A stretch of DNA of 64,000 nt from Desulfovibrio sp. UCD-KL4C (GCF_006210265.1 NZ_VCNC01000003.1:62001-126000); one strand, 5' to 3'; positions 34,842 to 43,870 are shown, counted from the first letter of the stretch. Notes: generated by a model not told the origin, from the letters alone. Program-made: numbers and translations.

Positions 34842-35606
34842 TTATTTGTTCTTTTTGTGTATAGCTTCAGCGTATTTTTCCATGCTTTCAATTGGGTTGG
34901 CAGTCTGAAAAATGTTTCGGCCTATGCAGCACCCTTTGCAGCCTGATTCTAATCCACGCAAACTATTGGCTATTGTACTTTCCATTGTCTGTCCTAACGG
35001 CCCCCCTGTAACCAGAACTGGAACGGGGCTTGCCTCCACTGCTTTGCGAAAAGCATCGCCGTTGTTCGGGTAGGGAACAGACACAACGTCTGGTCCTAGC
35101 TCTGCTCCTATGCGGATACAGTGGGCAATAAGGCTTGAATCGTGTTCGTTTACAATCTGGCTTCCTCTGGCAAAGACTGTTGCCAGTACGGGTATTCCAA
35201 GTTGATGCGCTTCGTCAGTAATTATTCCCAGATCGGAAAGCATGCGGTCTTCCAAGTCATTGCCAATGTTAACGAGCACGGAGACAGCATCCGCGCCAAG
35301 TCTTAATGCTTCCTGAATAGAACAGACAATGCTTTTGTTGTATGAGGGGGAGCCGTGTCTTGTACCTGCATTCATTTGCAAAATTAAGCATATGTCCTCA
35401 GGAATCAGATGGCTGAAATGTCTGGCAAGCCCTTTATTGAGGATAACACCCTGCACTTTTGATGTGGGCAGAGCTTCCAAAATAGTCGGTATTGCCCCTA
35501 ATCCTTCAATCATGCCTTCGTTTGCACCGTGATCCAAAGCAAGAATAAGTGAATTCCCGCTTTCTTTGTCAAATAGTCGTTTTAAGCGACGGTCGGTTCC
35601 GTTCAT
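34842..35606 (-). CDS. DhnA-type class I aldolase homologue lacking the Schiff-base lysine
   Basis: A 254-residue (beta/alpha)8 protein of the DhnA/LsrF/ADH-synthase group: 'LILALDHGANEGMIEGLGAI' near residue 20, 'LRLGADAVSVLVNIGN', 'GIPVLATVFARG', 'VPVLVTGGPLGQT' and 'GCKGCCIGRNIFQ'. In active members the strand-6 motif is DIVK, whose lysine forms the Schiff base. Here it reads 'GPDVVSVPYPNN', so the position is Ser176. It may have another function or use a different lysine. GAGGA precedes the ATG. It lies 24 bases past the stop of no partner gene but directly downstream of the RsmF-like gene on the same strand (24-base gap). Confidence 0.85.
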   Translation of the reverse strand: MNGTDRRLKRLFDKESGNSLILALDHGANEGMIEGLGAIPTILEALPTSKVQGVILNKGLARHFSHLIPEDICLILQMNAGTRHGSPSYNKSIVCSIQEALRLGADAVSVLVNIGNDLEDRMLSDLGIITDEAHQLGIPVLATVFARGSQIVNEHDSSLIAHCIRIGAELGPDVVSVPYPNNGDAFRKAVEASPVPVLVTGGPLGQTMESTIANSLRGLESGCKGCCIGRNIFQTANPIESMEKYAEAIHKKNK

Positions 35607-35630
35607 TAAATCCTCGTATATTTTAAAAAT

Positions 35631-36887
35631 CTATTTTTCTGTCCAGATAAAGCGACTGCCTTTTTTACCTGTAAACCCTAGAAGCAGTTGCTTGAAGTAT
35701 AATCCCACAGGACCTTTGCCTTTTGCCGGAGCCGACAGGCTTTGTCCTGAAAATAATTTTGCAAGGTCTTCAGCATTCTCAATCACGAGAGCTGATTTTG
35801 CTGGATTTTCCGGCAACAGAGCACGTGCGAATGGATTTGGTCTGAACTTCTTACCGGAAATTTTGCCGAGTGGATATCCCTGCCAGCGTATATCCGGTGG
35901 GAGCATCTTTAACGCATGTCTGTTAAGGAACATTGCTTTACCCTTAAAATCATAAAGCTCGCCGTCCGGCAGAGCAGAAAAGTCTATCGCTTCAGGATAT
36001 TTCAGCTTTTTAACATCAAGTAGTTGTCCCGGTAGGGGGGCTGTTTCAGGGTGCTCGGGTTCCTCGTTTCCGGGTTTTCGCAGTCCACAAACATAAAATC
36101 CCTGCCCGCCGCCTGAACCGTCTACCCGTAGCACTCCATCCATATTAGGTAAAAGCGGTTCTGCAATAGTGAATCCGGCGGGATGCTGAAGTTTGACCAG
36201 TTCAAATCCGAGTTCCTCCACTGCAAAGCGGGTTTGCTCCTCATTTTCCTGAACATTGGTGGTGCACGTTGAATAGACGACGTTTCCACCGGGAGCCAGC
36301 AGTTCAAAAGCTTTTGTTAAAAGTTGGCGCTGTAAAGTTACTAACGGAACAGTTTTTTCGCCTGACCATAGCTCCATTGCCTTCGGGTTTTTGTTAATAG
36401 TACCCCACCCGCTGCATGGCGGGTCCAGCAGAACATATTTCCATCCGTTAGCGGGTAGCGGAATTTTTTGTGATTCATAGCTGACCGTTGCTGAATTTAT
36501 GGCTTGTACGCGCCTTAAATTTTGTCGCAGTAAGGCTAGCCTGTCCTTAGAAGGTTCGCTGGCAAGCACAAAGCCGTCATGCCCGACTAATCTTGATAAA
36601 ATTCCTGTTTTACTGCCCGGACTTGCGCACATGTCCAGCACTTTAGCTCCTGCCGGAGGATTAAGCATAAGGGGCGGAAGCATGGAGGAGCGATCTTGTA
36701 TATAGATACGACCGAACCTTGAGGCAAGCGAATCTCCTAGTGGGAAAGGCTCTTTTTCCAGTTTTCGAGCCATAGGGTAAAACGGTTCAGGGCTGAACTC
36801 AAAGCCTTGCGACCGCAAAAGTTCTTCAACTGCGGGTATGTCTTTTTCTGAGCAGACAAGTCTGAATGTTCGAAGATTGTTTGTCAT
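35631..36887 (-). CDS. rsmF: RsmF/NOL1-family RNA m5C methyltransferase
   Basis: A 418-residue RNA cytosine-5 methyltransferase. The SAM-binding motif 'VLDMCASPGSKTGILSRLVG' is near residue 85, the first catalytic cysteine in 'VLLDPPCSGWGTINKNP' near 150, and the second in 'VVYSTCTTNVQENEEQ' near 205. The C-terminal 130 residues ('YDFKGKAMFLNRHALKMLPP', 'GYPLGKISGKKFRPNPFARA') match the extra domains of RsmF, which modifies C1407 of 16S rRNA. The exact target is inferred. It shares the strand with the aldolase homologue and likely an operon. Confidence 0.87.
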   Translation of the reverse strand: MTNNLRTFRLVCSEKDIPAVEELLRSQGFEFSPEPFYPMARKLEKEPFPLGDSLASRFGRIYIQDRSSMLPPLMLNPPAGAKVLDMCASPGSKTGILSRLVGHDGFVLASEPSKDRLALLRQNLRRVQAINSATVSYESQKIPLPANGWKYVLLDPPCSGWGTINKNPKAMELWSGEKTVPLVTLQRQLLTKAFELLAPGGNVVYSTCTTNVQENEEQTRFAVEELGFELVKLQHPAGFTIAEPLLPNMDGVLRVDGSGGGQGFYVCGLRKPGNEEPEHPETAPLPGQLLDVKKLKYPEAIDFSALPDGELYDFKGKAMFLNRHALKMLPPDIRWQGYPLGKISGKKFRPNPFARALLPENPAKSALVIENAEDLAKLFSGQSLSAPAKGKGPVGLYFKQLLLGFTGKKGSRFIWTEK

Positions 36888-37278
36888 AATATATAATTAG
36901 AAAAATGAAGGTAAGCTTTCTTGGTGGAAGCAGTTTGGTATGAAAATTTTACTTTACTGAATGCTCAAAAGCATTTCAAATACATGTCGCATATCAATCA
37001 GGGCTGAACATCTTTTATTTAAGGACAGCTTTTGGAAGCAAGACAGATAAAACAGGGCTGGATATTTGACAAGTAGCCTTTTGGGTTGTTTCCATGTTTA
37101 GCTTTGCGTCTCAGACCGTAAGCTGTTATAAGTTTTTACTCGTTTTTGCTTATATGGAAAGTCAAATAGCCAGACCTGCTTCAGATGTTTTCTGAATGAG
37201 GTGTGGCAATACATTAGTAATTTAAAATATATAACGTATATTTCCGAAAGCAGTCTGCTTTTGGGGAGGATTCAGTTC
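36888..37278. other. Intergenic region with promoters for divergent genes
   Basis: About 390 bases separating the RsmF-like gene and the periplasmic FG-GAP-like gene. A TTGACA at 37067-37072 is the only -35-like string, without a clear -10. An in-frame upstream extension of the next gene begins at 37201 but precedes the signal peptide and is excluded. No small gene seen. Confidence 0.4.
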
Positions 37279-38922
37279 ATGTTATTGAGACGTTTTACCG
37301 TTTTTCTTATTGTGGCTCTTTCTATTTTAGCGGCAGGTTCAGCTTTTGCTGACGCTCGCACATACGCAGTTTATCCATTTGAAATTAATGGTCCAGCTCA
37401 GTATAAATATCTGAGCCGTGGCGTTCAGACTATGCTTATTTCACGCCTAAACTGGACAGGCCATTTTGAGCCGCTTGCATCCTCAAAGGAGCTGACTGAG
37501 GCTGATCGTCCTACTTCAAAACTTGCGGAAATCAAAAGCGCACAAAAACTCGGAGTAGATTACCTTGCACTTGGCGGGCTTACCATTGTTGGTACAGATG
37601 TCGCTATCGATCTGCGCATGGTTGATAAAGACGGAAAGTTTTGGACTAAGAGTGCTAAAACAACAATGGAAGGACTTATCCCTGCACTGGATACCCTTGC
37701 TACAGAGGTCAAAGGGCAGTTATTTGAAAAGCCCGGTAGTAAAGTAGCAAGTAAAGAAGAAAAAGCTCGCGAAGATGCCCGTCCTAAAGAGGCTTTAAAC
37801 CCTGAGTTTATTTCTGCTTCCGCTGCCGCTGTTCCTATGCAAAGCTCTGTTAACCCTCAGTTTAGATATGAAGGCGGAACAGAGACTCCAGGGCGTTGGC
37901 GCAGTCAGAGTATCAACTTTGTAAATCGTGGCGGGTTTGTTGCCGATGTAACAGGTGATGGTAAAAAAAATATTGTAATGCTGTCGGATCATGAAGTTAA
38001 AGTTTTCAATGTTGAAGATCAACGTTTGAAAGAGGTTACTTCTTACAAATATGCTGCAAGAGCTAACGGTATTAGAATTAACGGTATTGATATCGGTAAA
38101 GACGGAGTAACAGAAGTAGTTCTTTGTATTATTATGGAAGAGAGACCATATTCATATATTATTTCTTTTAAGAATAAGACTCCTAAACTTCTCATAGATC
38201 GTTTTCGTAATTTCTTAAGCGCTGTCCGCCTTCCCCCGAATTTTTCGCCAAGCTTGCTTGGACAGAAGTATGACTCAAGCAGTATCTTTTATTCTAAAAG
38301 TATGACGGAATATATGTATTCTAATGGTGAACTTGTTCCTATCAGGCATTTGTCTGTTCCTGCTTTTGCCAATGTTTTCAACACATCTTATCTTCCTGGA
38401 AAGGATGATTATAAGGTACTCGTTCTTAATAAATATGGTAGAATTACCGTTTACAACAAGGCTCTTGAGCCTCTGTATGAGAGTCAGGATTCTTATAACT
38501 CAGCTGACGTAAAGTTTGATGCAACTTCTAAACTGGTTGGATTCGGGTCTGAGAATAAAAAGGATAGAATAGAGCATGATTATTTTGTTCCGATGCCTAT
38601 AACAATAACTTCTATTTCTGATCCGACTAAACTTGAGGTCCTTTTAAATAAAGATATCTCTGTTGCTTCACAGATTTTTTCCAACTACAAAAGTTTCTCA
38701 CAGGGTGAAATTCATTCTGAATACTGGGATGGAGTAGGTCTTAACCTTGCTTGGAAAACACGCCGTATTAAAGGAACAGTAACTTCATACGGAATCGCCG
38801 ATATTGATAATGACGGCGAAAAAGAATTATATTGTATTTTGAATACTTACCCCGGGGCGCTTGGGGTTAAATATAGAAAAACTTTGATTGTAGCTTATGA
38901 GCTTAATCTTGGGAAAAAATAG
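37279..38922 (+). CDS. Periplasmic FG-GAP/VCBS-like protein
   Basis: A 547-residue secreted protein: signal peptide 1-24 (RRFTVFLIVALSILAAGSAF). Residues about 25-160 resemble a TolB-N/FlgO-type alpha/beta domain ('TYAVYPFEINGPAQYKYLSR', 'SAQKLGVDYLALGGLTIVG'). The rest carries beta-propeller-like repeats with calcium-type 'DVTGDGKKNIVML', 'DIGKDGVTEVVLCI' and 'DIDNDGEKELYCIL'. The function is unknown; similar proteins are common in Desulfovibrionaceae. GGGAGG at 8 bases fixes the start. It is followed by a strong terminator and the TRAP operon. Confidence 0.83.
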   Translation: MLLRRFTVFLIVALSILAAGSAFADARTYAVYPFEINGPAQYKYLSRGVQTMLISRLNWTGHFEPLASSKELTEADRPTSKLAEIKSAQKLGVDYLALGGLTIVGTDVAIDLRMVDKDGKFWTKSAKTTMEGLIPALDTLATEVKGQLFEKPGSKVASKEEKAREDARPKEALNPEFISASAAAVPMQSSVNPQFRYEGGTETPGRWRSQSINFVNRGGFVADVTGDGKKNIVMLSDHEVKVFNVEDQRLKEVTSYKYAARANGIRINGIDIGKDGVTEVVLCIIMEERPYSYIISFKNKTPKLLIDRFRNFLSAVRLPPNFSPSLLGQKYDSSSIFYSKSMTEYMYSNGELVPIRHLSVPAFANVFNTSYLPGKDDYKVLVLNKYGRITVYNKALEPLYESQDSYNSADVKFDATSKLVGFGSENKKDRIEHDYFVPMPITITSISDPTKLEVLLNKDISVASQIFSNYKSFSQGEIHSEYWDGVGLNLAWKTRRIKGTVTSYGIADIDNDGEKELYCILNTYPGALGVKYRKTLIVAYELNLGKK

Positions 38923-38931
38923 CTAAGCTTT

Positions 38932-38962
38932 GGCCCCCTGTTTTTGCAGGGGGCCTTTTTTT
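38932..38962 (+). terminator. Terminator before the TRAP operon
   Basis: Stem GGCCCCCTG / CAGGGGGCC with a 6-base loop and seven T residues. Confidence 0.93.
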
Positions 38963-38992
38963 ATTAAAATCAGCTTTAGCGGAGGAAATTTC

Positions 38993-40018
38993 ATGATTAA
39001 AGGTAAAATATTCGGTAGTTTATTTTTGTTGCTTTTTAGTGTGCTGTTTTGCCCAGTACCTTCTTTGCATGCTGCAGAAGTTAACTTGAGTTATGCAAAT
39101 TTCCCTCCTGCCAAGACATTTCCATGTGTACAGATGGAACGTTGGAAGCAGGAAGTTGAAAAAAGAACCTCCGGTAAAGTTCAGATTCAGACTTATCCCG
39201 GATCGACATTGCTGGGAGCTAAAAATACCTTGCGTGGTGTTATGCAGGGACAGGCTGATATCGGTTGTATCAGCATTGCGTATCATCCGGGTGTCTTCCC
39301 GCTGTGTTCGGTCTTTGAACTTCCGTTAGGATTTACAACCTCCACTTCGGCAAGTCTTGCGTTATGGGATCTTTTTCAGAAATTTCAGCCGAAAGAGTTC
39401 AAGAAATTTAAAGTGCTGACTATGTTTGCCTCTGCTCCTTCAAACTTAATGACGAAAACCCCCATTCGTTCTCTCGGTGGTTTAAAAGGCGTTGAACTGC
39501 GTGCGTCAGGTATCCTTTCTAAAATTTTGGATTCAATCGGGGCAACTCCTGTTTCTATGCCCATGTCTGAAACTCCGGAAGCATTGCAGAAGGGCGTTGT
39601 TAAGGGGTTATTCTCTTCTTTTGATGTTTTAAAGGATATGAATTTTGCTGAAATATGCCGCTATGAAACTATAACCAATACTGCTGTTTATCCATTTGCT
39701 GTCATAATGAATAAGAGTTCATGGGACGGGCTTCCTGATGATGTAAAGAAAGTTATGACCGACCTCGGTCGTGAACAGGCGCAATGGACCGGAAAATACA
39801 TGGATCAGCATGTGCAGGACTCTCTTGCATGGTCTAAAGAAAAGTACGGCATCGAGTTGATAGCTATGCCTGAAGCGGACATGCAGACAATTAAAGAAAA
39901 GACAATGCCGCTCATAAACGATTGGAAAACAAAAGCAGCGGAGGCATCTATTGATGGAGATGCTGTTTTATCCGAAATCGAAGCTTCCCGCGTTAAATAC
40001 GATCCTGCAAAATATTAA
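38993..40018 (+). CDS. dctP: TRAP transporter solute-binding protein (DctP)
   Basis: A 341-residue periplasmic receptor: signal peptide 1-27 (LLFSVLFCPVPSLHAAE), then the DctP fold with 'FPCVQMERWKQEVEKRTSGK', 'VQIQTYPGSTLLGAKNTLRG', 'GQADIGCISIAYHPGVFPL', 'LKGVELRASGILSKILDSIG'. The arginine in 'ELRASG' is where family members grip the carboxylate of the ligand. It serves the membrane subunits encoded next. The specific organic acid is unknown. GGAGG precedes the ATG. A hairpin without a T-run lies after the gene and probably raises its output over the membrane subunits. Confidence 0.95.
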   Translation: MIKGKIFGSLFLLLFSVLFCPVPSLHAAEVNLSYANFPPAKTFPCVQMERWKQEVEKRTSGKVQIQTYPGSTLLGAKNTLRGVMQGQADIGCISIAYHPGVFPLCSVFELPLGFTTSTSASLALWDLFQKFQPKEFKKFKVLTMFASAPSNLMTKTPIRSLGGLKGVELRASGILSKILDSIGATPVSMPMSETPEALQKGVVKGLFSSFDVLKDMNFAEICRYETITNTAVYPFAVIMNKSSWDGLPDDVKKVMTDLGREQAQWTGKYMDQHVQDSLAWSKEKYGIELIAMPEADMQTIKEKTMPLINDWKTKAAEASIDGDAVLSEIEASRVKYDPAKY

Positions 40019-40029
40019 AGTATGAAAAA

Positions 40030-40059
40030 ACTCCCCGCTACAGCTGGATGGCGGGGAGT
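40030..40059 (+). terminator. Intercistronic hairpin dctP-dctQ
   Basis: Stem ACTCCCCGC / GCGGGGAGT with a 12-base loop and no following T-run. Position between the receptor and permease genes suggests a partial terminator or an RNA-stabilising stem that keeps the receptor in excess. Confidence 0.75.
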
Positions 40060-40074
40060 CATTAAAATAAGCCT

Positions 40075-40572
40075 ATGATCGATAAGTTAGAAAAAATCAC
40101 CATCATTTTATGTCGCATGTTGTCATGGATTGCAGGTGCGGCTCTTGCCATAATGGTTGTGCTGGCCTGCACTAATATGGTGTTTCGTGCAACATGGGTT
40201 CCTGTGAAAGGGACTTTTGAATTGATGGGCTTTCTTGGAGCTGTTGTTGCCGGTTTCTCACTTGCCTTTTCTCAGTTGTATAAGAGTCATATTTCAGTAG
40301 GATTATTATTTAATAAATTCCCAAGACTTTTGCAGATTTGTCTGGATGCTATGAGTTCATTTGCTTCCTGCTTATTTTTTGCATTCTGCGCTAAAGAAGC
40401 CGCTAAGTGGGGAATGTTTTTACTTGATCTGGGGGAGGTTTCAGAAACCCTCGGAATTGAATTTTATCCTTTTGTCTTCGCGTTGGCTTTTGGATGTGCG
40501 ATGATGTCTTTTGTTCTATTGCTTGATCTTGTCAGAACCCTTTCTGGAAAAGAACCTCTTAAGCTCGTTTAG
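40075..40572 (+). CDS. dctQ: TRAP transporter small permease (DctQ)
   Basis: A 165-residue inner-membrane protein with four helices (about 12-35, 48-68, 85-108 and 130-150). The family motif around 'FRATWVPVKGTFELMGFLGA' and 'SLAFSQLYKSHISVGLLF' is clear. It pairs with DctM to form the permease. It lies 17 bases before dctM. Confidence 0.94.
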   Translation: MIDKLEKITIILCRMLSWIAGAALAIMVVLACTNMVFRATWVPVKGTFELMGFLGAVVAGFSLAFSQLYKSHISVGLLFNKFPRLLQICLDAMSSFASCLFFAFCAKEAAKWGMFLLDLGEVSETLGIEFYPFVFALAFGCAMMSFVLLLDLVRTLSGKEPLKLV

Positions 40573-40589
40573 CGAGTGGTTATAATCAT

Positions 40590-41894
40590 ATGGAACCAAT
40601 TACTATAGGCTTTATTGGCATTATTGGCCTGTTGCTGCTAATTTTTATAATGCGTATTCCCGTAGGTTTTGCCATGGGGATCATAGGTTTTATCGGGTTC
40701 GCAAAAGTACTTAATCTTAAAGCAGCTTACGGCATGCTCGGCACTGAAGTCTGGAACGTATTTTCTTCTTACGGTCTGACAGTCATCCCACTTTTTATCC
40801 TCATGGGGCAGATTTGTTTTTATTCCGGAGTTAATGAACGGCTGTATAAATCGGCTTATGCATGGATGGGGCATATTCGCGGCGGTATAGCTATGGCTAC
40901 TGTGCTTGCATGTGCTGGATTTGCCGCAATCTGCGGTTCCAATACCGCAACAGCCGCCACTATGAGCACTGTCGCTCTGCCGGAAATGAAAAAATTCCGC
41001 TATAATCCTATCTTAAGCACTGGTTCTGTTGCTGCAGGAGCAACTCTAGGGGTTGTTATTCCACCAAGTGTGGTCCTGATTATTATTGGTCTTCAAACCG
41101 GTGAGTCCATAGGGCATCTTTTCTTAGGCGGCGTGATCCCGGGTATTCTTTTATGCTGTTTGTTTTTGGCGACAGTCTTCGGCATGTGTGTGCTTCATCC
41201 GGATTGGGGCCCAGCCGGACCGGAAGTAAGCTTTAAAGAAAAGCTCAAATCACTTCCGGGATCTATTGAAATGATAGTCTTTTTTATGCTTGTCATGGGC
41301 GGGTTATTTGCAGGCTGGTTTACACCGACCGAAGCCGGAGCCGCTGGGTCTGCTTTTGCTTTACTGATAAGTATTGTTTCGAGAAAAATGAGTTTTAAAC
41401 TCTTTGTCGCGGCTGTGAGTGATACTTTGAAGGTCTCATGTATGATTATGGTGGTTATTGTCGGAGCGATCATCTTCGGGCGTTTTCTCGCTATAACACG
41501 GCTACCTTTCGAAGCTGCGGATATGGTTGCAGGATTAGCTATTCCCCCCACTGTAATTATTTTATTGATATGTGTGATTTATGTCGTCGGCGGAATGATA
41601 ATGGACGCTCTTGCTCTTTTGCTGATTACTATTCCAATTTTCTTTCCTATGGTTATAGCCATGGGATATGATCCCATCTGGTTCGGCGTGCTTATCACTA
41701 TTGTAACGACTATGGGCGCAATAACCCCGCCTGTCGGAGTTACTACATTTATCGTTGCGTCAATGGCAGAAGATGTCGCCATAGACCGAGTCTTTTTAGG
41801 AGTAAGTTATTTTATGGTTGCTTATGTAGGACTCATAGCCCTTTTGCTGGTCGCGCCTGAAATTGTAACTTTCCTACCCAGAATGATGGGTTAG
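40590..41894 (+). CDS. dctM: TRAP transporter large permease (DctM)
   Basis: A 434-residue membrane protein with about 12 helices. Diagnostic blocks: 'IPLFILMGQICFYSGVNERL', 'AAICGSNTATAATMSTVALP', 'GATLGVVIPPSVVLIIIGLQ', 'TPTEAGAAGSAFALL', 'TPPVGVTTFIVASMA'. It carries the sodium-driven uptake path. It ends the dctPQM set and lies 11 bases before a pseudouridine synthase gene, so the latter may be co-transcribed. Confidence 0.95.
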   Translation: MEPITIGFIGIIGLLLLIFIMRIPVGFAMGIIGFIGFAKVLNLKAAYGMLGTEVWNVFSSYGLTVIPLFILMGQICFYSGVNERLYKSAYAWMGHIRGGIAMATVLACAGFAAICGSNTATAATMSTVALPEMKKFRYNPILSTGSVAAGATLGVVIPPSVVLIIIGLQTGESIGHLFLGGVIPGILLCCLFLATVFGMCVLHPDWGPAGPEVSFKEKLKSLPGSIEMIVFFMLVMGGLFAGWFTPTEAGAAGSAFALLISIVSRKMSFKLFVAAVSDTLKVSCMIMVVIVGAIIFGRFLAITRLPFEAADMVAGLAIPPTVIILLICVIYVVGGMIMDALALLLITIPIFFPMVIAMGYDPIWFGVLITIVTTMGAITPPVGVTTFIVASMAEDVAIDRVFLGVSYFMVAYVGLIALLLVAPEIVTFLPRMMG

Positions 41895-41905
41895 TTTTAA
41901 TACGT

Positions 41906-42802
41906 ATGTCTGCAGAATTTATTACAGTTACCAGTGCTGAATCCGGTCAAAAACTGGTGCGTTTTCTTGAAAGGAGAGTGGGGAGTAAAATACCGCGTTC
42001 TGCTGTCATGCGCTGGATTCGCAAAGGCAATGTTCGTATTAATAAGGGACGGTGCAAACCGTTTGATCTTGTTAAAGAAGGACAAGTTGTACGTATTCCT
42101 CCATATCAGGCTGTTGAATCCGCTGCTCCGGTTACACGTGAACCGCTGGAGATACTCTACGAAGATGATAATTATCTGGCCATTAACAAGCCTGCAGGAT
42201 TGCCTTCGCAAGGCGGCACTGGGCATGATGACAGTGTAGTTGATCGTCTCTTGTCCATGTATGCGAACTCTCCGTTTAAACCTGCTCCAGCGCATCGGCT
42301 TGATCGGGATACTTCAGGAGTTCTGCTTGCAGGTAAAAGTCATCACGGGCAAAAAGATCTTTCTGACATGTTTGCAAGCCGTGAGGGTGGTAAATACTAC
42401 CTTGCACAGGTCAGGGGAGAGTGGAAATTTGGAAGCTGTGATGGTGGTTGGACCGAGATGCATGACCGACTTGAAAAGAAAGAAGTGCACGGAAGCGAGA
42501 GAATTGTTACAGGGGCAGGTAAGGATGCGCGGGCATCGGTTTTGCCCTTGTCGGTAAATGACGATTACAGTTTGCTTTTAGTTCAGTTACATACAGGGTT
42601 CACTCATCAAATCAGAGTACAGCTTTCTTCACGTGGGTTCTCCATTGTCGGTGATACAAAGTACGGTGGTGGAAACGGATCAATGAAGCTTCATTGCTGG
42701 AAAATTGAAACACCGTGGTTTACTGCACAGTGTTTGCCTGCGTGGAATGATGAACTGTTAATTCAAAATTATATTCAATCTGCTGAAAAATATTTGAGCT
42801 GA
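41906..42802 (+). CDS. RluC/RluD-family pseudouridine synthase with S4 domain
   Basis: A 298-residue enzyme. An S4-like RNA-binding segment is at about 14-65 ('GQKLVRFLERRVGSKIPRSA', 'VMRWIRKGNVRINKGRCKPF'). The catalytic core has 'YLAINKPAGLPSQGGTG', 'HRLDRDTSGVLLAGKSH' (Asp near 134) and 'TGFTHQIRVQLSSRGFSIVGD'. It modifies 23S rRNA uridines; RluC is the best fit from the S4 domain and the GLPSQGG block, but RluD-like function is possible. It follows dctM closely and is closed by a terminator. Confidence 0.9.
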   Translation: MSAEFITVTSAESGQKLVRFLERRVGSKIPRSAVMRWIRKGNVRINKGRCKPFDLVKEGQVVRIPPYQAVESAAPVTREPLEILYEDDNYLAINKPAGLPSQGGTGHDDSVVDRLLSMYANSPFKPAPAHRLDRDTSGVLLAGKSHHGQKDLSDMFASREGGKYYLAQVRGEWKFGSCDGGWTEMHDRLEKKEVHGSERIVTGAGKDARASVLPLSVNDDYSLLLVQLHTGFTHQIRVQLSSRGFSIVGDTKYGGGNGSMKLHCWKIETPWFTAQCLPAWNDELLIQNYIQSAEKYLS

Positions 42803-42823
42803 TTATTAGCCATAACTTCGAAT

Positions 42824-42858
42824 AAAAATCCCCTGTTACAGCGTGACGGGGGATTTTT
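42824..42858 (+). terminator. Terminator after the pseudouridine synthase gene
   Basis: Arms AAATCCCC and GGGGATTT with a loop of about 15 bases, followed by TTTT. Confidence 0.85.
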
Positions 42859-42878
42859 TATGATTCTTTATTTACAAT

Positions 42879-42923
42879 AAACAGTAAGTTATTATTGACA
42901 AACAGTAATTAAATGTCATAAAT
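42879..42923 (+). promoter_or_regulatory. Promoter with tandem AAACAGTAA repeats
   Basis: Identical nonamers AAACAGTAA at 42879-42887 and 42900-42908 are exactly 21 bases apart (two helical turns). The second overlaps TTGACA (42895-42900), with an ATAAAT-like -10 at 42918-42923 after 17 bases. The XRE regulator encoded in the operon is the likely ligand. Confidence 0.65.
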
Positions 42924-42968
42924 CGAGATTTAGAAGAACAAATAACAAATTTTTGGGAGAATAACGAC

Positions 42969-43511
42969 ATGGAAAAAATCAGACGTATGAGTCTTATTTT
43001 GAAGTATGTGTTTTGGTTGATTCTAATTTTAATTCCTGTAACAGACTTCTTTGGCTGGATGTATCTGGATGGAGTAGGTGATTTCTTTATTCGGCCAGAA
43101 GGTCTTGGAGATTTTTTTGTAGCTCCAGAGATAGTAGGAATTCAGCTATCTGGTAAAATGCTCGGTTTTGCAGCATCATTGCCACTGGCTTTGCTCGAAA
43201 TATTTAGCATGTGGCAGATGATTAAACTTTTTACTCTTTATTCAGAGGGAAAGATCTTCACTGCTGATAACACTATTTGTTTTAGCCGTGCAGCTTGGGC
43301 TTTTTTATTAAGTGAACTTATTTCTCCTATTGTTCAGATTGGTACTACTTATGCAGCTACAATGCATAACGGCATTGGGGAACGTCTGATTTTAATAGAT
43401 ATAAACGATACCAATTTAGGCGGAATTTTATTGGCATGTGTTGTCCTGGCTATCTCTTGGGTTATGGACGAAGGGCGTAAGCTTAGTGAAGACGCAGAGT
43501 TAACAGTCTAG
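42969..43511 (+). CDS. DUF2975 membrane protein
   Basis: A 180-residue inner-membrane protein with four hydrophobic segments (about 10-30, 65-85, 107-130 and 140-165) and the DUF2975 pattern 'LLEIFSMWQMIKLFTLYSEG' and 'KIFTADNTICFSRAAWAFL'. Such proteins are almost always encoded next to a small XRE-type regulator, as here, 8 bases ahead of it. They may form a membrane sensor/regulator pair, but function is unproven. GGGAGAA precedes the ATG. Confidence 0.88.
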   Translation: MEKIRRMSLILKYVFWLILILIPVTDFFGWMYLDGVGDFFIRPEGLGDFFVAPEIVGIQLSGKMLGFAASLPLALLEIFSMWQMIKLFTLYSEGKIFTADNTICFSRAAWAFLLSELISPIVQIGTTYAATMHNGIGERLILIDINDTNLGGILLACVVLAISWVMDEGRKLSEDAELTV

Positions 43512-43519
43512 GAGATTGT

Positions 43520-43762
43520 ATGGCGATATTAATAAATTTAGATGTGATGTTAGCAAAACGAAAGGTTTCATCAAAGGATTTAGCCGAAGCTATCGGCATA
43601 ACCCCTCAGAATTTATCTGTACTCAAAACAGGAAGAGCAAAGGCTATACGGTTTTCAACTTTAAACTCAATTTGTCATTTTTTGGACTGCCAGCCCGGAG
43701 ATATTCTAGAATATGTGAGTGGCAATGAAGATTTTGAAAAAAAAAGTAACTTAGACGATTAA
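43520..43762 (+). CDS. Small XRE/Cro-CI-type regulator
   Basis: An 80-residue DNA-binding protein: 'VMLAKRKVSSKDLAEAIGIT', 'PQNLSVLKTGRAKAIRFSTL', 'ICHFLDCQPGDILEYV'. This is the YozG-like HTH partner of DUF2975 proteins. It probably represses its own operon through the upstream AAACAGTAA repeats. AGGAGA precedes the ATG at good distance. Confidence 0.92.
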   Translation: MAILINLDVMLAKRKVSSKDLAEAIGITPQNLSVLKTGRAKAIRFSTLNSICHFLDCQPGDILEYVSGNEDFEKKSNLDD

Positions 43763-43795
43763 TTAATAACCGTAATTTTCAAATTAATTTTTCTA

Positions 43796-43832
43796 AAAAA
43801 CTCCCCTGCTGTCTTACGACAACAGGGGAGTT
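43796..43832 (-). terminator. Terminator of the ech operon
   Basis: Arms AACTCCCCTGTTG and CAGCAGGGGAGTT (one mismatch) followed on the minus strand by TTTTTTA. It lies between convergent genes, mainly serving echF. Confidence 0.9.
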
Positions 43833-43870
43833 CTAATTACGATTAAGCAGATAAAATTCTGTTAGCTGAG

